DNA of 64,000 nt from assembly GCA_016783965.1 (NCBI GenBank), contig JADHVO010000001.1, positions 1 through 64,000 on the forward strand, written 5' to 3'. The notes beneath the pieces are model-generated. The model was not told the DNA's origin and made no database searches. It saw only the letters and a program-made list of their open reading frames with translations. The position numbers and the translations under genes were made by a program. Positions 36,330 through 44,659 of the stretch are shown here, one piece after another. Source of the DNA: Alphaproteobacteria bacterium (GTDB lineage Bacteria > Pseudomonadota > Alphaproteobacteria > Micropepsales > Micropepsaceae). Each line of letters begins with the position of its first letter. Within the stretch, counting starts at the first letter, position 1.

Positions 36330-37296
36330 TCCGGCGGGTTTCATAGCCCTTTGACAGCGCCTTCGCCTCGTCGTCGGTGAGCTTGATGCTCGCTGCAGCG
36401 ATGGCGTCGTCGAGGTGCTTCATCTTCGATGCGCCGACGATCGGCGCACTGACCACCGGATTGTGGATCAGCCAGGCGAGCGCAAGCTGTGCGGCGCTGA
36501 CGCCCTTGGCGGTCGCCATCTCGTTCAGCCTGTCGCGGATCGCGTAATCGCTGTCGCGGAAGGCCTGCGCGGTCAGGATGTTCGCATCCGACTTGGCGCG
36601 GGTCGTTTGCGCCTCGCCGTCGCGCGAGCGGTTGCCGGCAAGGAAGCCACGCGCCAGCGGGCTCCACGGGATCATGCCGATGCCCTGGTCGCGGCAAAGC
36701 GGCACCATTTCGCGCTCCTCCTCGCGGTAGACGAGGTTGTAGAAGTTCTGCATCGACACGAACTTCGCGGCGCCCAGCTTCTCCTGTGTGTAGAGGTATT
36801 TGCTGAACTGCCACGCGTACATGGACGAGGCGCCGACATACCGTGCCTTGCCGGCCTTCACGACGTCATTCAAGGCCTCGATGGTCTCCTCGACGGGCGT
36901 GGTCGGGTCGAAGCGGTGGATCTGGTAGAGGTCGACGTAGTCCGTCTGCAGGCGGCGCAGCGAGTTGTCGATCGACGACATGATGTGCTTGCGCGACAGG
37001 CCGCGATCATTGACGTCGTCGCTCATCACACCGCAGACCTTGGTCGCGAGCACGACGTTGTCGCGTTTCGCCATGTCCTTCAGCGCCTTGCCGACGATCT
37101 CCTCGCTGCGGCCGACCGAATAGACGTCGGCCGTATCGAAGAAATTGATGCCCGACTCCAGCGCGCGCCTGATGAAGGGCCGCGACTCCTCCTCGCCCAG
37201 CACCCAGTCGCGCCAGTTGGGCGAGCCATAGGTCATGCAGCCCAGACAGATGCGCGAGACCTTCAGGCCGGTTTTGCCGAGACGTGTCGTTTCCAT
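36313..37296 (-). CDS. Aldo/keto reductase
   Basis: Encodes 327 aa. The family signature is complete: NFFDTADVYSVGRSEEIVG with catalytic Asp and Tyr, lysine in VVLATKVCG, histidine in DLYQIHRFD, and the NADPH-binding SPLARGFLAG and IVGASKMKHLDDAI. It resembles the YajO/Tas-like aldo-keto reductases that reduce aldehydes with NADPH. It is convergent with the efflux gene, overlapping its end by 17 bases. Substrate is unknown. Confidence 0.92.
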   Translation of the reverse strand: METTRLGKTGLKVSRICLGCMTYGSPNWRDWVLGEEESRPFIRRALESGINFFDTADVYSVGRSEEIVGKALKDMAKRDNVVLATKVCGVMSDDVNDRGLSRKHIMSSIDNSLRRLQTDYVDLYQIHRFDPTTPVEETIEALNDVVKAGKARYVGASSMYAWQFSKYLYTQEKLGAAKFVSMQNFYNLVYREEEREMVPLCRDQGIGMIPWSPLARGFLAGNRSRDGEAQTTRAKSDANILTAQAFRDSDYAIRDRLNEMATAKGVSAAQLALAWLIHNPVVSAPIVGASKMKHLDDAIAAASIKLTDDEAKALSKGYETRRIMGHQ

Positions 37297-37345
37297 GGCA
37301 TTCCTCCGTTCGTCGCTGGAGGAAGCCTACGCTCGTGGGACGGGC

Positions 37346-37987
37346 TCAGAAACCGTGAAATTTCGCGACCAGCTTCGGCAGCAGGCCGCGGAACACGAGC
37401 GGTGCGTCGGTCACGGCGAGATTGATGCACACCGGGCCGGCATCGGCGGTCGGCTGGTGCGAGATTTCCGGCGTGGTCGATTGCACGTCGCCCGCGGCGT
37501 AGTGGCCGGTCTTGTCGGTGTAGCTGCCGGTGAGGACCAGCGTCCACTCCTCGCCCTTGTGGGTGTGGGTGTAGACGCCTGAGCCCGGTTCGGCGCGGAT
37601 CAGACGCGCCCGCATCCCGCCCCTCGTCCTGATCGGCAGGTGCGAGATGCCGCCGCCGACATGGCGCCAGGGCAGTGCGCCGTAATCCGTACCGATGTAA
37701 GCCTGAAGCGGCGCCGGAACGTCGCTCTGAAGATGCGCCGCCTGCACCACCGCACGGGCGGGTTCGTCCAACCGCGCCAGGAGCGATTCGTAAGCCTGCG
37801 CGCTCATCGGCACGGGCGCCATGTCGGTCAGCACGCGGCCGCCGGTTGCCTCCGCTCGCTGCACACGCGCGCGGCACTGCGCGCAGAACGTCGCATGCGA
37901 TGCGACCAGCAGCGCCACCGCCTCGTTCGCGGCGCCGGAGGCGTAGGACAACAACAACTCGTCACCGGGGTGGTGCGCGATACTCAT
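37346..37987 (-). CDS. chrR: ChrR-type zinc anti-sigma factor with cupin domain
   Basis: Encodes 213 aa. The N-terminal anti-sigma domain carries the zinc motif with a histidine (HHPGDELLLSYASG), then HATFCAQCRARV. The C-terminal half is a cupin with GGISHLPIRTRGG, YTHTHKGEEWTLVLTGSYTD and H-containing strands that may bind a second metal. In Rhodobacter sphaeroides ChrR holds the sigma factor RpoE until singlet oxygen appears. Its ATG overlaps the sigma gene stop (ATGA), the normal tight coupling of this pair. Confidence 0.93.
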   Translation of the reverse strand: MSIAHHPGDELLLSYASGAANEAVALLVASHATFCAQCRARVQRAEATGGRVLTDMAPVPMSAQAYESLLARLDEPARAVVQAAHLQSDVPAPLQAYIGTDYGALPWRHVGGGISHLPIRTRGGMRARLIRAEPGSGVYTHTHKGEEWTLVLTGSYTDKTGHYAAGDVQSTTPEISHQPTADAGPVCINLAVTDAPLVFRGLLPKLVAKFHGF

Positions 37988-38541
37988 GACTCGTCCCCAA
38001 GCGCCTGGCGTAAACGCGCCATGGCGAGGCGTATGCGGGACTTTACCGTACCCAGCGGCAATCCCAACTCGGTTGCAATCAAGCTGTGCGGCTTTTCGGC
38101 CAGGAATGACAGGTGGATGATCTCCGCCTGTTCGCGTGGCAGCTCTGCAAGCGCCGCATGCAGGCGATCTTCGGCTTGCGCCCAGTCGAGCGATTCGTCC
38201 GCGCCACGCTCGGCTTCGGGAAGCAGTGCCGGCTCGTTCGGATCGAGTTCCGGACGGCGCTCCCTGCGGATGGCGTCGATGCGCAGGTTTCGGGCAATGG
38301 TAAACATCCAGGTCGATGCGGAGGCCTTCGCCGGGTCGAACAGCGATGCCTTGCGCCAGAGCGTCAGCATCGCGTCCTGCGCCAGATCTTCGGCGACCGC
38401 ATTGCCGGCACCCAGCCGCATCAGGTAGCCCTTCACCCGCGGCGCGAAATGGTCGAACAGTGCCTGGAACGCGGCGCGGTCCTGCGCGCGGCCGACGGCG
38501 ACCACCAGCGCATTCAGCCGAGCTGCTTCGCCCACATCCAT
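37984..38541 (-). CDS. rpoE: ECF sigma factor, ECF11/RpoE type
   Basis: Encodes 185 aa from ATG 38541. The upstream ATG at 38649 would lie at the predicted transcription start and is unlikely. Region 2 is FQALFDHFAPRVKGYLMRLG to DLAQDAMLTLWRKASLFD with the AWMFTIARN-like ASTWMFTIARNLRIDA. Region 4 is ELPREQAEIIHLSFLAEKPH to LGLPLGTVKSRIRLAMARLR. The ChrR partner fixes the class. It should direct the response to singlet oxygen or related photo-oxidative stress and control its own promoter (38658-38684). Confidence 0.93.
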   Translation of the reverse strand: MDVGEAARLNALVVAVGRAQDRAAFQALFDHFAPRVKGYLMRLGAGNAVAEDLAQDAMLTLWRKASLFDPAKASASTWMFTIARNLRIDAIRRERRPELDPNEPALLPEAERGADESLDWAQAEDRLHAALAELPREQAEIIHLSFLAEKPHSLIATELGLPLGTVKSRIRLAMARLRQALGDES

Positions 38542-38657
38542 CAGTGATGTCCGTACGCGTTCCCCGCGGGAACGCACCCTGCCCTGCGTCCTGCCGGCCC
38601 ACAATGGGCGGAACGTCCATGCGTCGAGCGTGGTGGCAGCCGCGATCATGCCGGCAT

Positions 38658-38684
38658 GTACGGCGCGGTGCGGCCAGTGGATCA
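38658..38684 (-). promoter_or_regulatory. ECF11-type promoter for the sigma-ChrR operon
   Basis: Reading leftwards, TGATCC (38684-38679) is followed after exactly 16 bases by CGTAC (38662-38658). TGATCC is the -35 recognised by the Rhodobacter RpoE class of ECF11 sigma factors. The predicted transcript starts near 38650, about 110 bases before the ATG at 38541, consistent with autoregulation. Confidence 0.7.
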
Positions 38685-38686
38685 GC

Positions 38687-38713
38687 TGATCCGGAAGGAA
38701 AGGTCCGCCGTAT
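38687..38713 (+). promoter_or_regulatory. ECF11-type promoter for DUF1365
   Basis: TGATCC (38687-38692) is followed after exactly 16 bases by CGTAT (38709-38713). It mirrors the leftward promoter; the two -35 boxes together form the 14-bp palindrome GGATCAGCTGATCC (38679-38692). The predicted transcription start (about 38720) coincides with the DUF1365 ATG at 38721, so this mRNA may be leaderless. Confidence 0.7.
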
Positions 38714-38720
38714 CGAGGCG

Positions 38721-39455
38721 ATGACAGGAAGCGCCATCTACGAGGGTTTTGTGGTGCACCGGCGGCTCGCGCCCCGGCATCACGCCTTCCGGTACCGGGT
38801 GTTCAGCCTGCTGCTGGACCTGGACGAGCTGGCCGAACTGGACCGCCGCTCATGGCTGTTCCGATGGAACCGGCCGGGTGTGTTGGGCTTCCGGGACCGC
38901 GACCACGGGCTCGGCTCCGGCGATCTGCGCGAATGGCTGGACGGTTTGCTGGCGCGCGAAGGCATCGTCGCGGATGGGCCACGTCGCGTTCTCTGCTATC
39001 CGCGCCTGTTCGGTTACGTCTTCAATCCGCTGAGCCTATGGTTCTGCCATCGCGCCGACGAACGCCTCGCCGCCATCGTATATGAGGTGCACAATACTTA
39101 TGGCGAACGGCATGCCTATGTGCTGCGCGCCGGCAATGACGAGGCAGTGGTGCGGCAGCGGGCGGTGAAGGACTTCTACGTCTCACCATTCCTGTCGAAG
39201 GACTGCGCGTACAGCTTCACGATCCGTCCGCCCGGCGATGACGTGCTGATAGCGATCAACGAAACGGAAGCGGGCGAACCGATCCTTACGGCAACCTTCA
39301 CCGGCACGCGCAAACCGTTCACCGACGCCGCACTGCTCGGAGTGGTGTTGCGCCATCCGCTGATGACGTTCAAAATCATCGCCGCCATTCATTACGAAGC
39401 GGTTCGGCTGATGTGGAAGGGCGTGGCGCGCCACGCCCATGGCACGGCGGCTTGA
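38721..39455 (+). CDS. DUF1365 protein
   Basis: Encodes 244 aa. The start SAIYEGFVVHRRLAPRHHAF and the core RVLCYPRLFGYVFNPLSLWF and KDFYVSPFLSKDCAYSF are hallmarks of DUF1365, a family usually found beside cyclopropane-fatty-acid-synthase-like enzymes and, in Rhodobacter, in the singlet-oxygen regulon. The frame is open leftwards through the sigma gene, but the conserved N-terminus fixes ATG 38721. No CFA synthase is adjacent here; instead acyl-CoA dehydrogenase genes follow after 21 bases. Confidence 0.9.
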   Translation: MTGSAIYEGFVVHRRLAPRHHAFRYRVFSLLLDLDELAELDRRSWLFRWNRPGVLGFRDRDHGLGSGDLREWLDGLLAREGIVADGPRRVLCYPRLFGYVFNPLSLWFCHRADERLAAIVYEVHNTYGERHAYVLRAGNDEAVVRQRAVKDFYVSPFLSKDCAYSFTIRPPGDDVLIAINETEAGEPILTATFTGTRKPFTDAALLGVVLRHPLMTFKIIAAIHYEAVRLMWKGVARHAHGTAA

Positions 39456-39476
39456 GAAGACCGCCCCGGGGTTGCC

Positions 39477-40610
39477 GTGTTGCGATCATTTGCGTTCGAG
39501 CCGTTCGATCTCCCGCCTGAGACGGAGACGTTGCGTGCCGAGGTGCGCGCGTTCCTGGCCGAAACGATCCCGCATCGCACGGCGCGCGAACGCGCCGAAA
39601 GCTGGATGGGCATGGACCCGGCATTCAGCCGCAAGATGGGCGAGCGCGGCTGGCTGGGCATGACATGGCCCAAGAAATACGGCGGCCACGAACGCAGCTT
39701 CGCCGACCGCTATGTCGTGATCGAAGAAATGCTGGCCGCCGGCGCGCCGGTCAGCTTCCACTGGATCGCCGATCGCCAGAGCGGCCCGCTGCTGCTGCGT
39801 TTCGGCACCGAGGAACAGCGCCAGTCCGTCCTGCCGCGGATCGCGCGCGGCGAAGTGTGCTTCTGCATCGGCATGAGCGAGCCCGGCGCCGGCAGCGACC
39901 TCGCCGGCGTGCGCACGCGCGGCCACAAGGTCGACGGCGGCTGGCGCGTCAGCGGGCAGAAGATCTGGACCTCCAACGCGCATGTCGCGACCTACATGAT
40001 CGCCCTGGTGCGGACGAGCGAGGGCGAACGCCACGCGGGCCTGTCGCAGTTGCTGATCGACATGAAGTCGCCCGGCGTTACGGTGCGGCCGATCGAGAAC
40101 CTGACCGGTGCCGCAGACTTCAATGAAGTCTTCCTCGACGACGTGTTCGTGCCCGAGAGCATGCTGATCGGCCAGGACGGTAACGGCTGGAAGCAGGTGA
40201 ACGCCGAACTCGCTTATGAGCGCAGCGGGCCGGAGCGGTATCTCTCCTCCATACGCATCTTCCAGGAATTCCTGCGCGTGGTGGGGCCGGAGCCGACCGA
40301 AGCCGAACGCCTGTTCATCGGTCAGGTCACGGCGCAGATGTGGACGTTGCGTCAGATGAGCCTGTCGGTCGCCGGCAAACTCTCCCGCGGCGAGGACCCG
40401 ATGGCGGATGCCACCATCGTCAAGGACCTCGGTACGACGCTGGAGCAGATGCTGCCACCGGCGATTCAGGCGCTTGCTCCGTTCACACAAGACGAGCCGT
40501 TTAGGGATACGCTTCAATATCTGGTGCAATCCTCGACCTCGTTTTCGCTTCGCGGCGGCACGCGCGAAATCCTGCGTGGTATCATTGCACGCGAGTTGGG
40601 CCTGCGATGA
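39477..40610 (+). CDS. Acyl-CoA dehydrogenase, full-length subunit
   Basis: Encodes 377 aa, starting at GTG 39477. All three domains are present: the N-terminal helical part, the middle beta domain with CIGMSEPGAGSDLAGVRTRG and KIWTSNAHVATYM, and the C-terminal helical domain ending GGTREILRGIIARELGLR. It oxidises acyl-CoA esters with FAD. The catalytic glutamate position is not certain; the conserved GxYGE-type region is unclear here. It overlaps the start of the second, shorter subunit (ATGA), a pattern seen in heteromeric dehydrogenases for steroid-type side chains. Confidence 0.9.
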   Translation: MLRSFAFEPFDLPPETETLRAEVRAFLAETIPHRTARERAESWMGMDPAFSRKMGERGWLGMTWPKKYGGHERSFADRYVVIEEMLAAGAPVSFHWIADRQSGPLLLRFGTEEQRQSVLPRIARGEVCFCIGMSEPGAGSDLAGVRTRGHKVDGGWRVSGQKIWTSNAHVATYMIALVRTSEGERHAGLSQLLIDMKSPGVTVRPIENLTGAADFNEVFLDDVFVPESMLIGQDGNGWKQVNAELAYERSGPERYLSSIRIFQEFLRVVGPEPTEAERLFIGQVTAQMWTLRQMSLSVAGKLSRGEDPMADATIVKDLGTTLEQMLPPAIQALAPFTQDEPFRDTLQYLVQSSTSFSLRGGTREILRGIIARELGLR

Positions 40611-41338
40611 GCGAACTGCGCACCCTCCTCGCCGAAACAACCGAGAAGGTTTTGACGAACCTTCCCGGGGACTCTCGCGCTGCGTACAAAATCGCCCGAG
40701 AGGCGGGTTTGTTCGACGTCATGACACCGGAAAGTGAAGGCGGTTTTGGTGGAGGCTGGGAAGACGCCTTCATTGTTCTTCGCGCAACCGGATATCACGC
40801 AGCGCCGTCTTCATTCGGCATTGCCATAAGCGCACCCAAGCAACGAAGCTTCAATGACGAAACATGGGTGGGCGCCCTTGTCCGCGCATGCCAGATGGCG
40901 GGTGCGATGCAGAGGGCGCTGGAGCTCTCGGTGCAATATGCGCGCGAGCGCACTCAGTTCGGCAAAGCTCTTTCGACGTTTCAGGCAATACAGCAGCAGC
41001 TTGCTCTACTCGCCGAGGAAACCGCCGCAACCAACATGGCTGCTGTCGCCGCGTGCCGCGCCGCGGATCGCGGCGATGCGCACTTCCAAGCTGCAGCGGC
41101 CAAGTTGCGCGCGAATATCGCAGTTGGCACCGTGACGACCGTGGCACACCAGGTGCACGGCGCCATGGGGTTCACCAGGGAGTACGCGCTGCAAAACCTC
41201 ACCAAGCTCCTGTGGCAATGGCGCAGCGAATACGGCAACGACCGATACTGGAGCGAAATGCTTGGCCGCAATATCGCGAAGCATGGCGCTGAGGGCTTCT
41301 GGCCAGCCCTGGCGCAGCCGCCTCACGTCACGCCCTAG
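40607..41338 (+). CDS. Acyl-CoA dehydrogenase-like subunit lacking the middle domain
   Basis: Encodes 243 aa, well short of the usual 340-380. An N-terminal helical part (RAAYKIAREAGLFDVMTPES) is joined at about residue 85 directly to the C-terminal helical domain (RERTQFGKALSTFQAIQQQL, VHGAMGFTREYALQNLTKLL). The FAD-binding beta domain between them is absent. The reading frame is intact and the C-terminal FAD and substrate-side motifs are present. It may be a partner subunit in a heteromer with the full-length enzyme, whose stop overlaps its start. It could also be a degenerate copy. Confidence 0.75.
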   Translation: MSELRTLLAETTEKVLTNLPGDSRAAYKIAREAGLFDVMTPESEGGFGGGWEDAFIVLRATGYHAAPSSFGIAISAPKQRSFNDETWVGALVRACQMAGAMQRALELSVQYARERTQFGKALSTFQAIQQQLALLAEETAATNMAAVAACRAADRGDAHFQAAAAKLRANIAVGTVTTVAHQVHGAMGFTREYALQNLTKLLWQWRSEYGNDRYWSEMLGRNIAKHGAEGFWPALAQPPHVTP

Positions 41339-41430
41339 CCTGCGACAATATCTGCCTCAGGCCCCGATCCGTTGATTCATCTGCGCGGCGCGGCTACAGC
41401 CATACCCATCGCTACTTCACGGACCACACG

Positions 41431-42594
41431 ATGAGCATCAAAGGCAAAGCCTACGTCATGGGCGCGTTCGAGCATCCGACGCGCGAGGCGCCGGACAAAT
41501 CGACCCCGCAGCTCCATGTCGAGTGCGCGCGCGGCGCGCTGGAAGATGCGGGCCTCACCAAGGACGCCATCGACGGGTACTTCTGCGCCGGCGACGCGCC
41601 GGGCTTCGGCGCGATGTCGATGGCGGACTACATGGGCCTGCGCAACCTGCGCCACATGGACTCCACCGAGACGGGCGGCAGCTCCTACATTCTGCATGTC
41701 GACCACGCCGCGGAGGCAATCGCGGCCGGCAAGTGCTCGGTCGCGCTGATCACACTGGCGGGCAAGCCGCGCACCGGCAGCGGCGGGCCGCGCGGCGGTG
41801 GCAATGCGGCGGCGCCGGAAGCCGCGTTCGAGATGCCCTATGGCGGCACCACGCACAACCAGTACGCGATGTGCGCCACGCGTCACATGCACGAATTCGG
41901 CACGACCAGCGAACAACTCGCCTGGATCAAGGTCGCCGCGTCGCATCACGCGCAGTGGAATTCAAACGCGTTCCTGAAAGACGTCGTGACGGTGGACGAG
42001 GTTCTTGCCTCGCCGATGATCGCAACGCCGCTGCACCGCATGGATTGCTGCGTCGTGACCGACGGCGGCGGCGCCCTGATCGTGACCTCGCCGGAGATCG
42101 CGAAGCAGCTCAACCGCCCGAAAGTAAGGGTGATCGGCGCGGGCGAGGCGCCCAAGGGCACCTATGGCGGCAAGGTGGACCTCACCTATTCGGGTGCGGC
42201 GTGGAGCGGCCCGAAGGCGTTCGCCGAAGCGGGCGTAAAACCGGGCGACATCAAATACGCGTCGATCTACGACAGCTTCACCATCACGGTGCTGATGCAG
42301 ATCGAGGACCTCGGTTTCTGCAAGAAGGGTGAGGGCGGCAGGTTCGTCGCGGACGGCAATCTGATCTCGGGCGTCGGCAAGCTGCCGTTCAATACGGACG
42401 GCGGCGGGCTGTGCAACAACCATCCGACCAACCGCGGCGGCATCACCAAGGTGATCGAGGCGGTGCGGCAGCTCCGCGGCGAGGCGCATCCGAAGGTGCA
42501 GGTGCCGAACTGCGATCTCGCGCTGGCGCACGGCACGGGCGGCTCGCTCGGCACGCGCCACGGCTCGGCCACGCTCATCATGGAACGGGAGTAG
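41431..42594 (+). CDS. Thiolase-fold protein, Ltp/SCP2-like, lacking the nucleophilic cysteine
   Basis: Encodes 387 aa. The thiolase fold is clear from ETGGSSYILHVDHAAEAIAA, KYASIYDSFTITVL, CNNHPTNRGGITKV and the C-terminal AHGTGGSLGTRHGSATLI. The position of the acylated cysteine holds glycine/serine (ETGGSS), and the second catalytic cysteine near the C-terminus is also missing, while the histidine in NNHP is kept. This fits non-thiolytic lipid-transfer-protein/retro-aldolase types that work with a DUF35 partner, here encoded next. It may cleave branched or steroid-like side chains. Confidence 0.85.
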   Translation: MSIKGKAYVMGAFEHPTREAPDKSTPQLHVECARGALEDAGLTKDAIDGYFCAGDAPGFGAMSMADYMGLRNLRHMDSTETGGSSYILHVDHAAEAIAAGKCSVALITLAGKPRTGSGGPRGGGNAAAPEAAFEMPYGGTTHNQYAMCATRHMHEFGTTSEQLAWIKVAASHHAQWNSNAFLKDVVTVDEVLASPMIATPLHRMDCCVVTDGGGALIVTSPEIAKQLNRPKVRVIGAGEAPKGTYGGKVDLTYSGAAWSGPKAFAEAGVKPGDIKYASIYDSFTITVLMQIEDLGFCKKGEGGRFVADGNLISGVGKLPFNTDGGGLCNNHPTNRGGITKVIEAVRQLRGEAHPKVQVPNCDLALAHGTGGSLGTRHGSATLIMERE

Positions 42595-42598
42595 GACG

Positions 42599-43015
42599 AT
42601 GTCGCAGACCGACGAAAAGAAAGCTCCCGCCGAACGCAAGATCTTCGCACCAGTGGTGAACGAGGAGACGGCGAAGTTCTGGAAGGCGGCAGAGGAAGGC
42701 AAGCTGCTTTACGGCTGGTGCCTTGCGTGCAACGAGCCGCATTATTTTCCACGCTCGTTCTGCCCGTTCTGCTTCTCGACGCGCGTCGAGTGGCGCGAGG
42801 CGAGCGGCGAGGCGAGGGTCTATTCCTATTCGATCATGCACCGCTCGCCGGCCGGCCCGTACACCATCGCCTATGTCGAGCTGAAGGAAGGTCCCCGGGT
42901 GCTGACCAACCTTGTCGACTGTGATTTCAAGAAGATCGCCATCGATGCCCCCGCCAAGCTGGTGTTCAAGCCCAGCGACGGCGGCGCACCAGTGCCGTTC
43001 TTCACGCTGGCTTAA
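42599..43015 (+). CDS. DUF35 zinc-ribbon/OB-fold partner protein
   Basis: Encodes 138 aa. The zinc ribbon has two CxxC pairs (WCLACNEPHYFP and SFCPFCFST). The OB-fold half follows (ARVYSYSIMHRSPAGPYTIA to LVFKPSDGGAPVPFF). DUF35 proteins bind acyl-CoA and assemble with Ltp-type thiolase-fold proteins; this gene starts four bases after that gene's stop. Together with the acyl-CoA dehydrogenases upstream, the context suggests beta-oxidation of an unusual acyl chain. Confidence 0.93.
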   Translation: MSQTDEKKAPAERKIFAPVVNEETAKFWKAAEEGKLLYGWCLACNEPHYFPRSFCPFCFSTRVEWREASGEARVYSYSIMHRSPAGPYTIAYVELKEGPRVLTNLVDCDFKKIAIDAPAKLVFKPSDGGAPVPFFTLA

Positions 43016-43426
43016 ATGAAGGTCCTCGCGGCGCTCCTCATCCTCGGCGCGGTGATCACCGTCGCCTATTGGGCGAACTACTTCGTCGCGGGCGATGTCC
43101 GGGTGCTGCCGGACGTCTGGTACACCTATTTCGAGGATGCGTTCCCGGTTGCAGACGGCTGGATGGCGCTTTGCATGTTCATCGCGGGCATCGGGTTGTG
43201 GCACGGCACGCGCAATGGCGCGCTGTGGGGACTGATGGCGGGGAGCGCCCTGCTCTATCTCGCCGGCATGGACATCACGTTCAACGTCGAGCACGGGCTC
43301 TACGCCCTGCTGCCCAGATCCGGGCCGATGCTGACGGAAACGTGGATCAACGCCTCGTCGCTGGGACTGGGGATCGCTACGGTTCTGATGAGCTGGCGCG
43401 CGGCAAGGCATTCGCCTTCCGGATAA
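43016..43426 (+). CDS. Four-helix membrane protein, unknown
   Basis: Encodes 136 aa beginning directly after the DUF35 stop, so it is part of the same transcript. Four hydrophobic segments are visible (LAALLILGAVITVAYWANYF, WMALCMFIAGIGLWHG, ALWGLMAGSALLYLAGMD, ASSLGLGIATVLMSW). No known family is recognised. The 3' end overlaps the convergent DUF6886 gene by 50 bases, which is unusual. Confidence 0.72.
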   Translation: MKVLAALLILGAVITVAYWANYFVAGDVRVLPDVWYTYFEDAFPVADGWMALCMFIAGIGLWHGTRNGALWGLMAGSALLYLAGMDITFNVEHGLYALLPRSGPMLTETWINASSLGLGIATVLMSWRAARHSPSG

Positions 43427-43916
43427 TCGAGAACTCGAGGCCGGAGGCAACGATTGCGTCGATCACCGGCCACAGGTTCGGCACGATGCGCAGCTCGATG
43501 TTCGCACTGGCATGCAGCGCAAGCAGGTCGCCGACTGGTGCCACCGAAAGCGGCGCAATCGCTTTCGTCGCAGACCAATAGCCGGCGTTCGCGTTGTAGA
43601 GGCTGAACGGCGCCGCGTCGAAGACATAGGCGTACATCGTGCAGGCGCGCATGCGCTCCAACCATACGCTCTCCACTGCGTGCATGCGCATGATGCCGCC
43701 CATGCCGATCAGCGTTCGGCCGATCTCGCCAAGCGGATTGCCGATGCTCCAGCAACAGGCACGGGGACAATCGCGCGGAAACCAGAAACCGGGCGCGTGC
43801 TCTTCGTCGACCGCCCACACCATCGGCTTGCGGTCTTCGGGGTTCGCCGTTGTTGGGACGTGCGGGTGGAACACCTCGATGCGCGGGTTTTCGGAGAAGT
43901 GCAGCAGGGTCCGCAT
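43377..43916 (-). CDS. DUF6886 protein
   Basis: Encodes 179 aa. It starts LLHFSENPRIEVFHPHVP, and the segments MVWAVDEEHAPGFWFPRDCP and FSLYNANAGYW are typical of DUF6886, a small family found across bacteria with no known function. No signal peptide or membrane segment. Its 3' end lies 50 bases inside the convergent membrane-protein gene. Confidence 0.85.
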   Translation of the reverse strand: MRTLLHFSENPRIEVFHPHVPTTANPEDRKPMVWAVDEEHAPGFWFPRDCPRACCWSIGNPLGEIGRTLIGMGGIMRMHAVESVWLERMRACTMYAYVFDAAPFSLYNANAGYWSATKAIAPLSVAPVGDLLALHASANIELRIVPNLWPVIDAIVASGLEFSIIRKANALPRASSSEP

Positions 43917-43945
43917 GGGGCGCGGGTTCTAGCGCGCCCGTGTGC

Positions 43946-44623
43946 CTAGAACAACGAGCCCTGCGCCGGCGGCGCGCTGGGCGGCCTGGGCGGCGGCGGA
44001 GGTTTGCCCGCCTTCACCATGTCCATGGCGATGTCGGAGGGTTTCAGGCAGGCCTTGACCTCGTCCACCGTCGCCTCGACCTCGCCGAGCCACACAGGCC
44101 AGTCGCCATCGTCGATCACCGCTGGCATGCGGTCGGTGATCGTGCCGATCAGGGCGTTGGGCGCCGTCGTGACCATGGCAAAGGTGTCGAGCGGGATCGG
44201 CCCAGGCCCGCCCCAGCGTTCCCAGATCACAGCGATCGCCAGCCGCGTCCGCTCCTTCGGCGTCACCACATATTGCTGGGTCTTCTTTGGCGTGACCTCT
44301 TCGCCCTCGTTGAACGAGTCCACCACGACCAGCCCGCGGCGTTTCGCGAACGCGTCGCGGAAGGTGGGCTTGGTGTCGATCGTCTCGGCGCGCGCGTGGA
44401 TGAACCTGGCGCCGTACTTCATCTGGTCCGGAACGTCGAACGGCACGAAGCCCCAGCGCATCCGGCGCACCACGCGCTCACCCTTCGCGTTCAGGGTTAG
44501 CACGCTGGCGAAGCGCATCGGGGTGACGGTGTCCTGTGGCGACGACACCGGCGCGGTGCCTGCCGGCATGTCGATGACGATGGTCTCCGCCTCGTTCGCC
44601 TGCTGGGTGAACTTCCCGCACAT
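43946..44623 (-). CDS. SRAP-domain protein (SOS response-associated, YedK-like)
   Basis: Encodes 225 aa from ATG 44623. The start MCGKF supplies the catalytic Cys2 that links to abasic sites in single-stranded DNA, and further signatures are MRWGFVPFDV, GARFIHARAETIDTKPTF and MVTTAPNALIGTITDRMPAV. The frame extends far upstream, but only the Met-Cys start fits the family, because the leader Met is removed to expose the cysteine. The C-terminal tail is proline-rich. It is divergent from a methyltransferase gene. Confidence 0.93.
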   Translation of the reverse strand: MCGKFTQQANEAETIVIDMPAGTAPVSSPQDTVTPMRFASVLTLNAKGERVVRRMRWGFVPFDVPDQMKYGARFIHARAETIDTKPTFRDAFAKRRGLVVVDSFNEGEEVTPKKTQQYVVTPKERTRLAIAVIWERWGGPGPIPLDTFAMVTTAPNALIGTITDRMPAVIDDGDWPVWLGEVEATVDEVKACLKPSDIAMDMVKAGKPPPPPRPPSAPPAQGSLF

Positions 44624-44659
44624 TTGCCTGGCAACCTGGAATCGCCTTCTGATTAGCAC

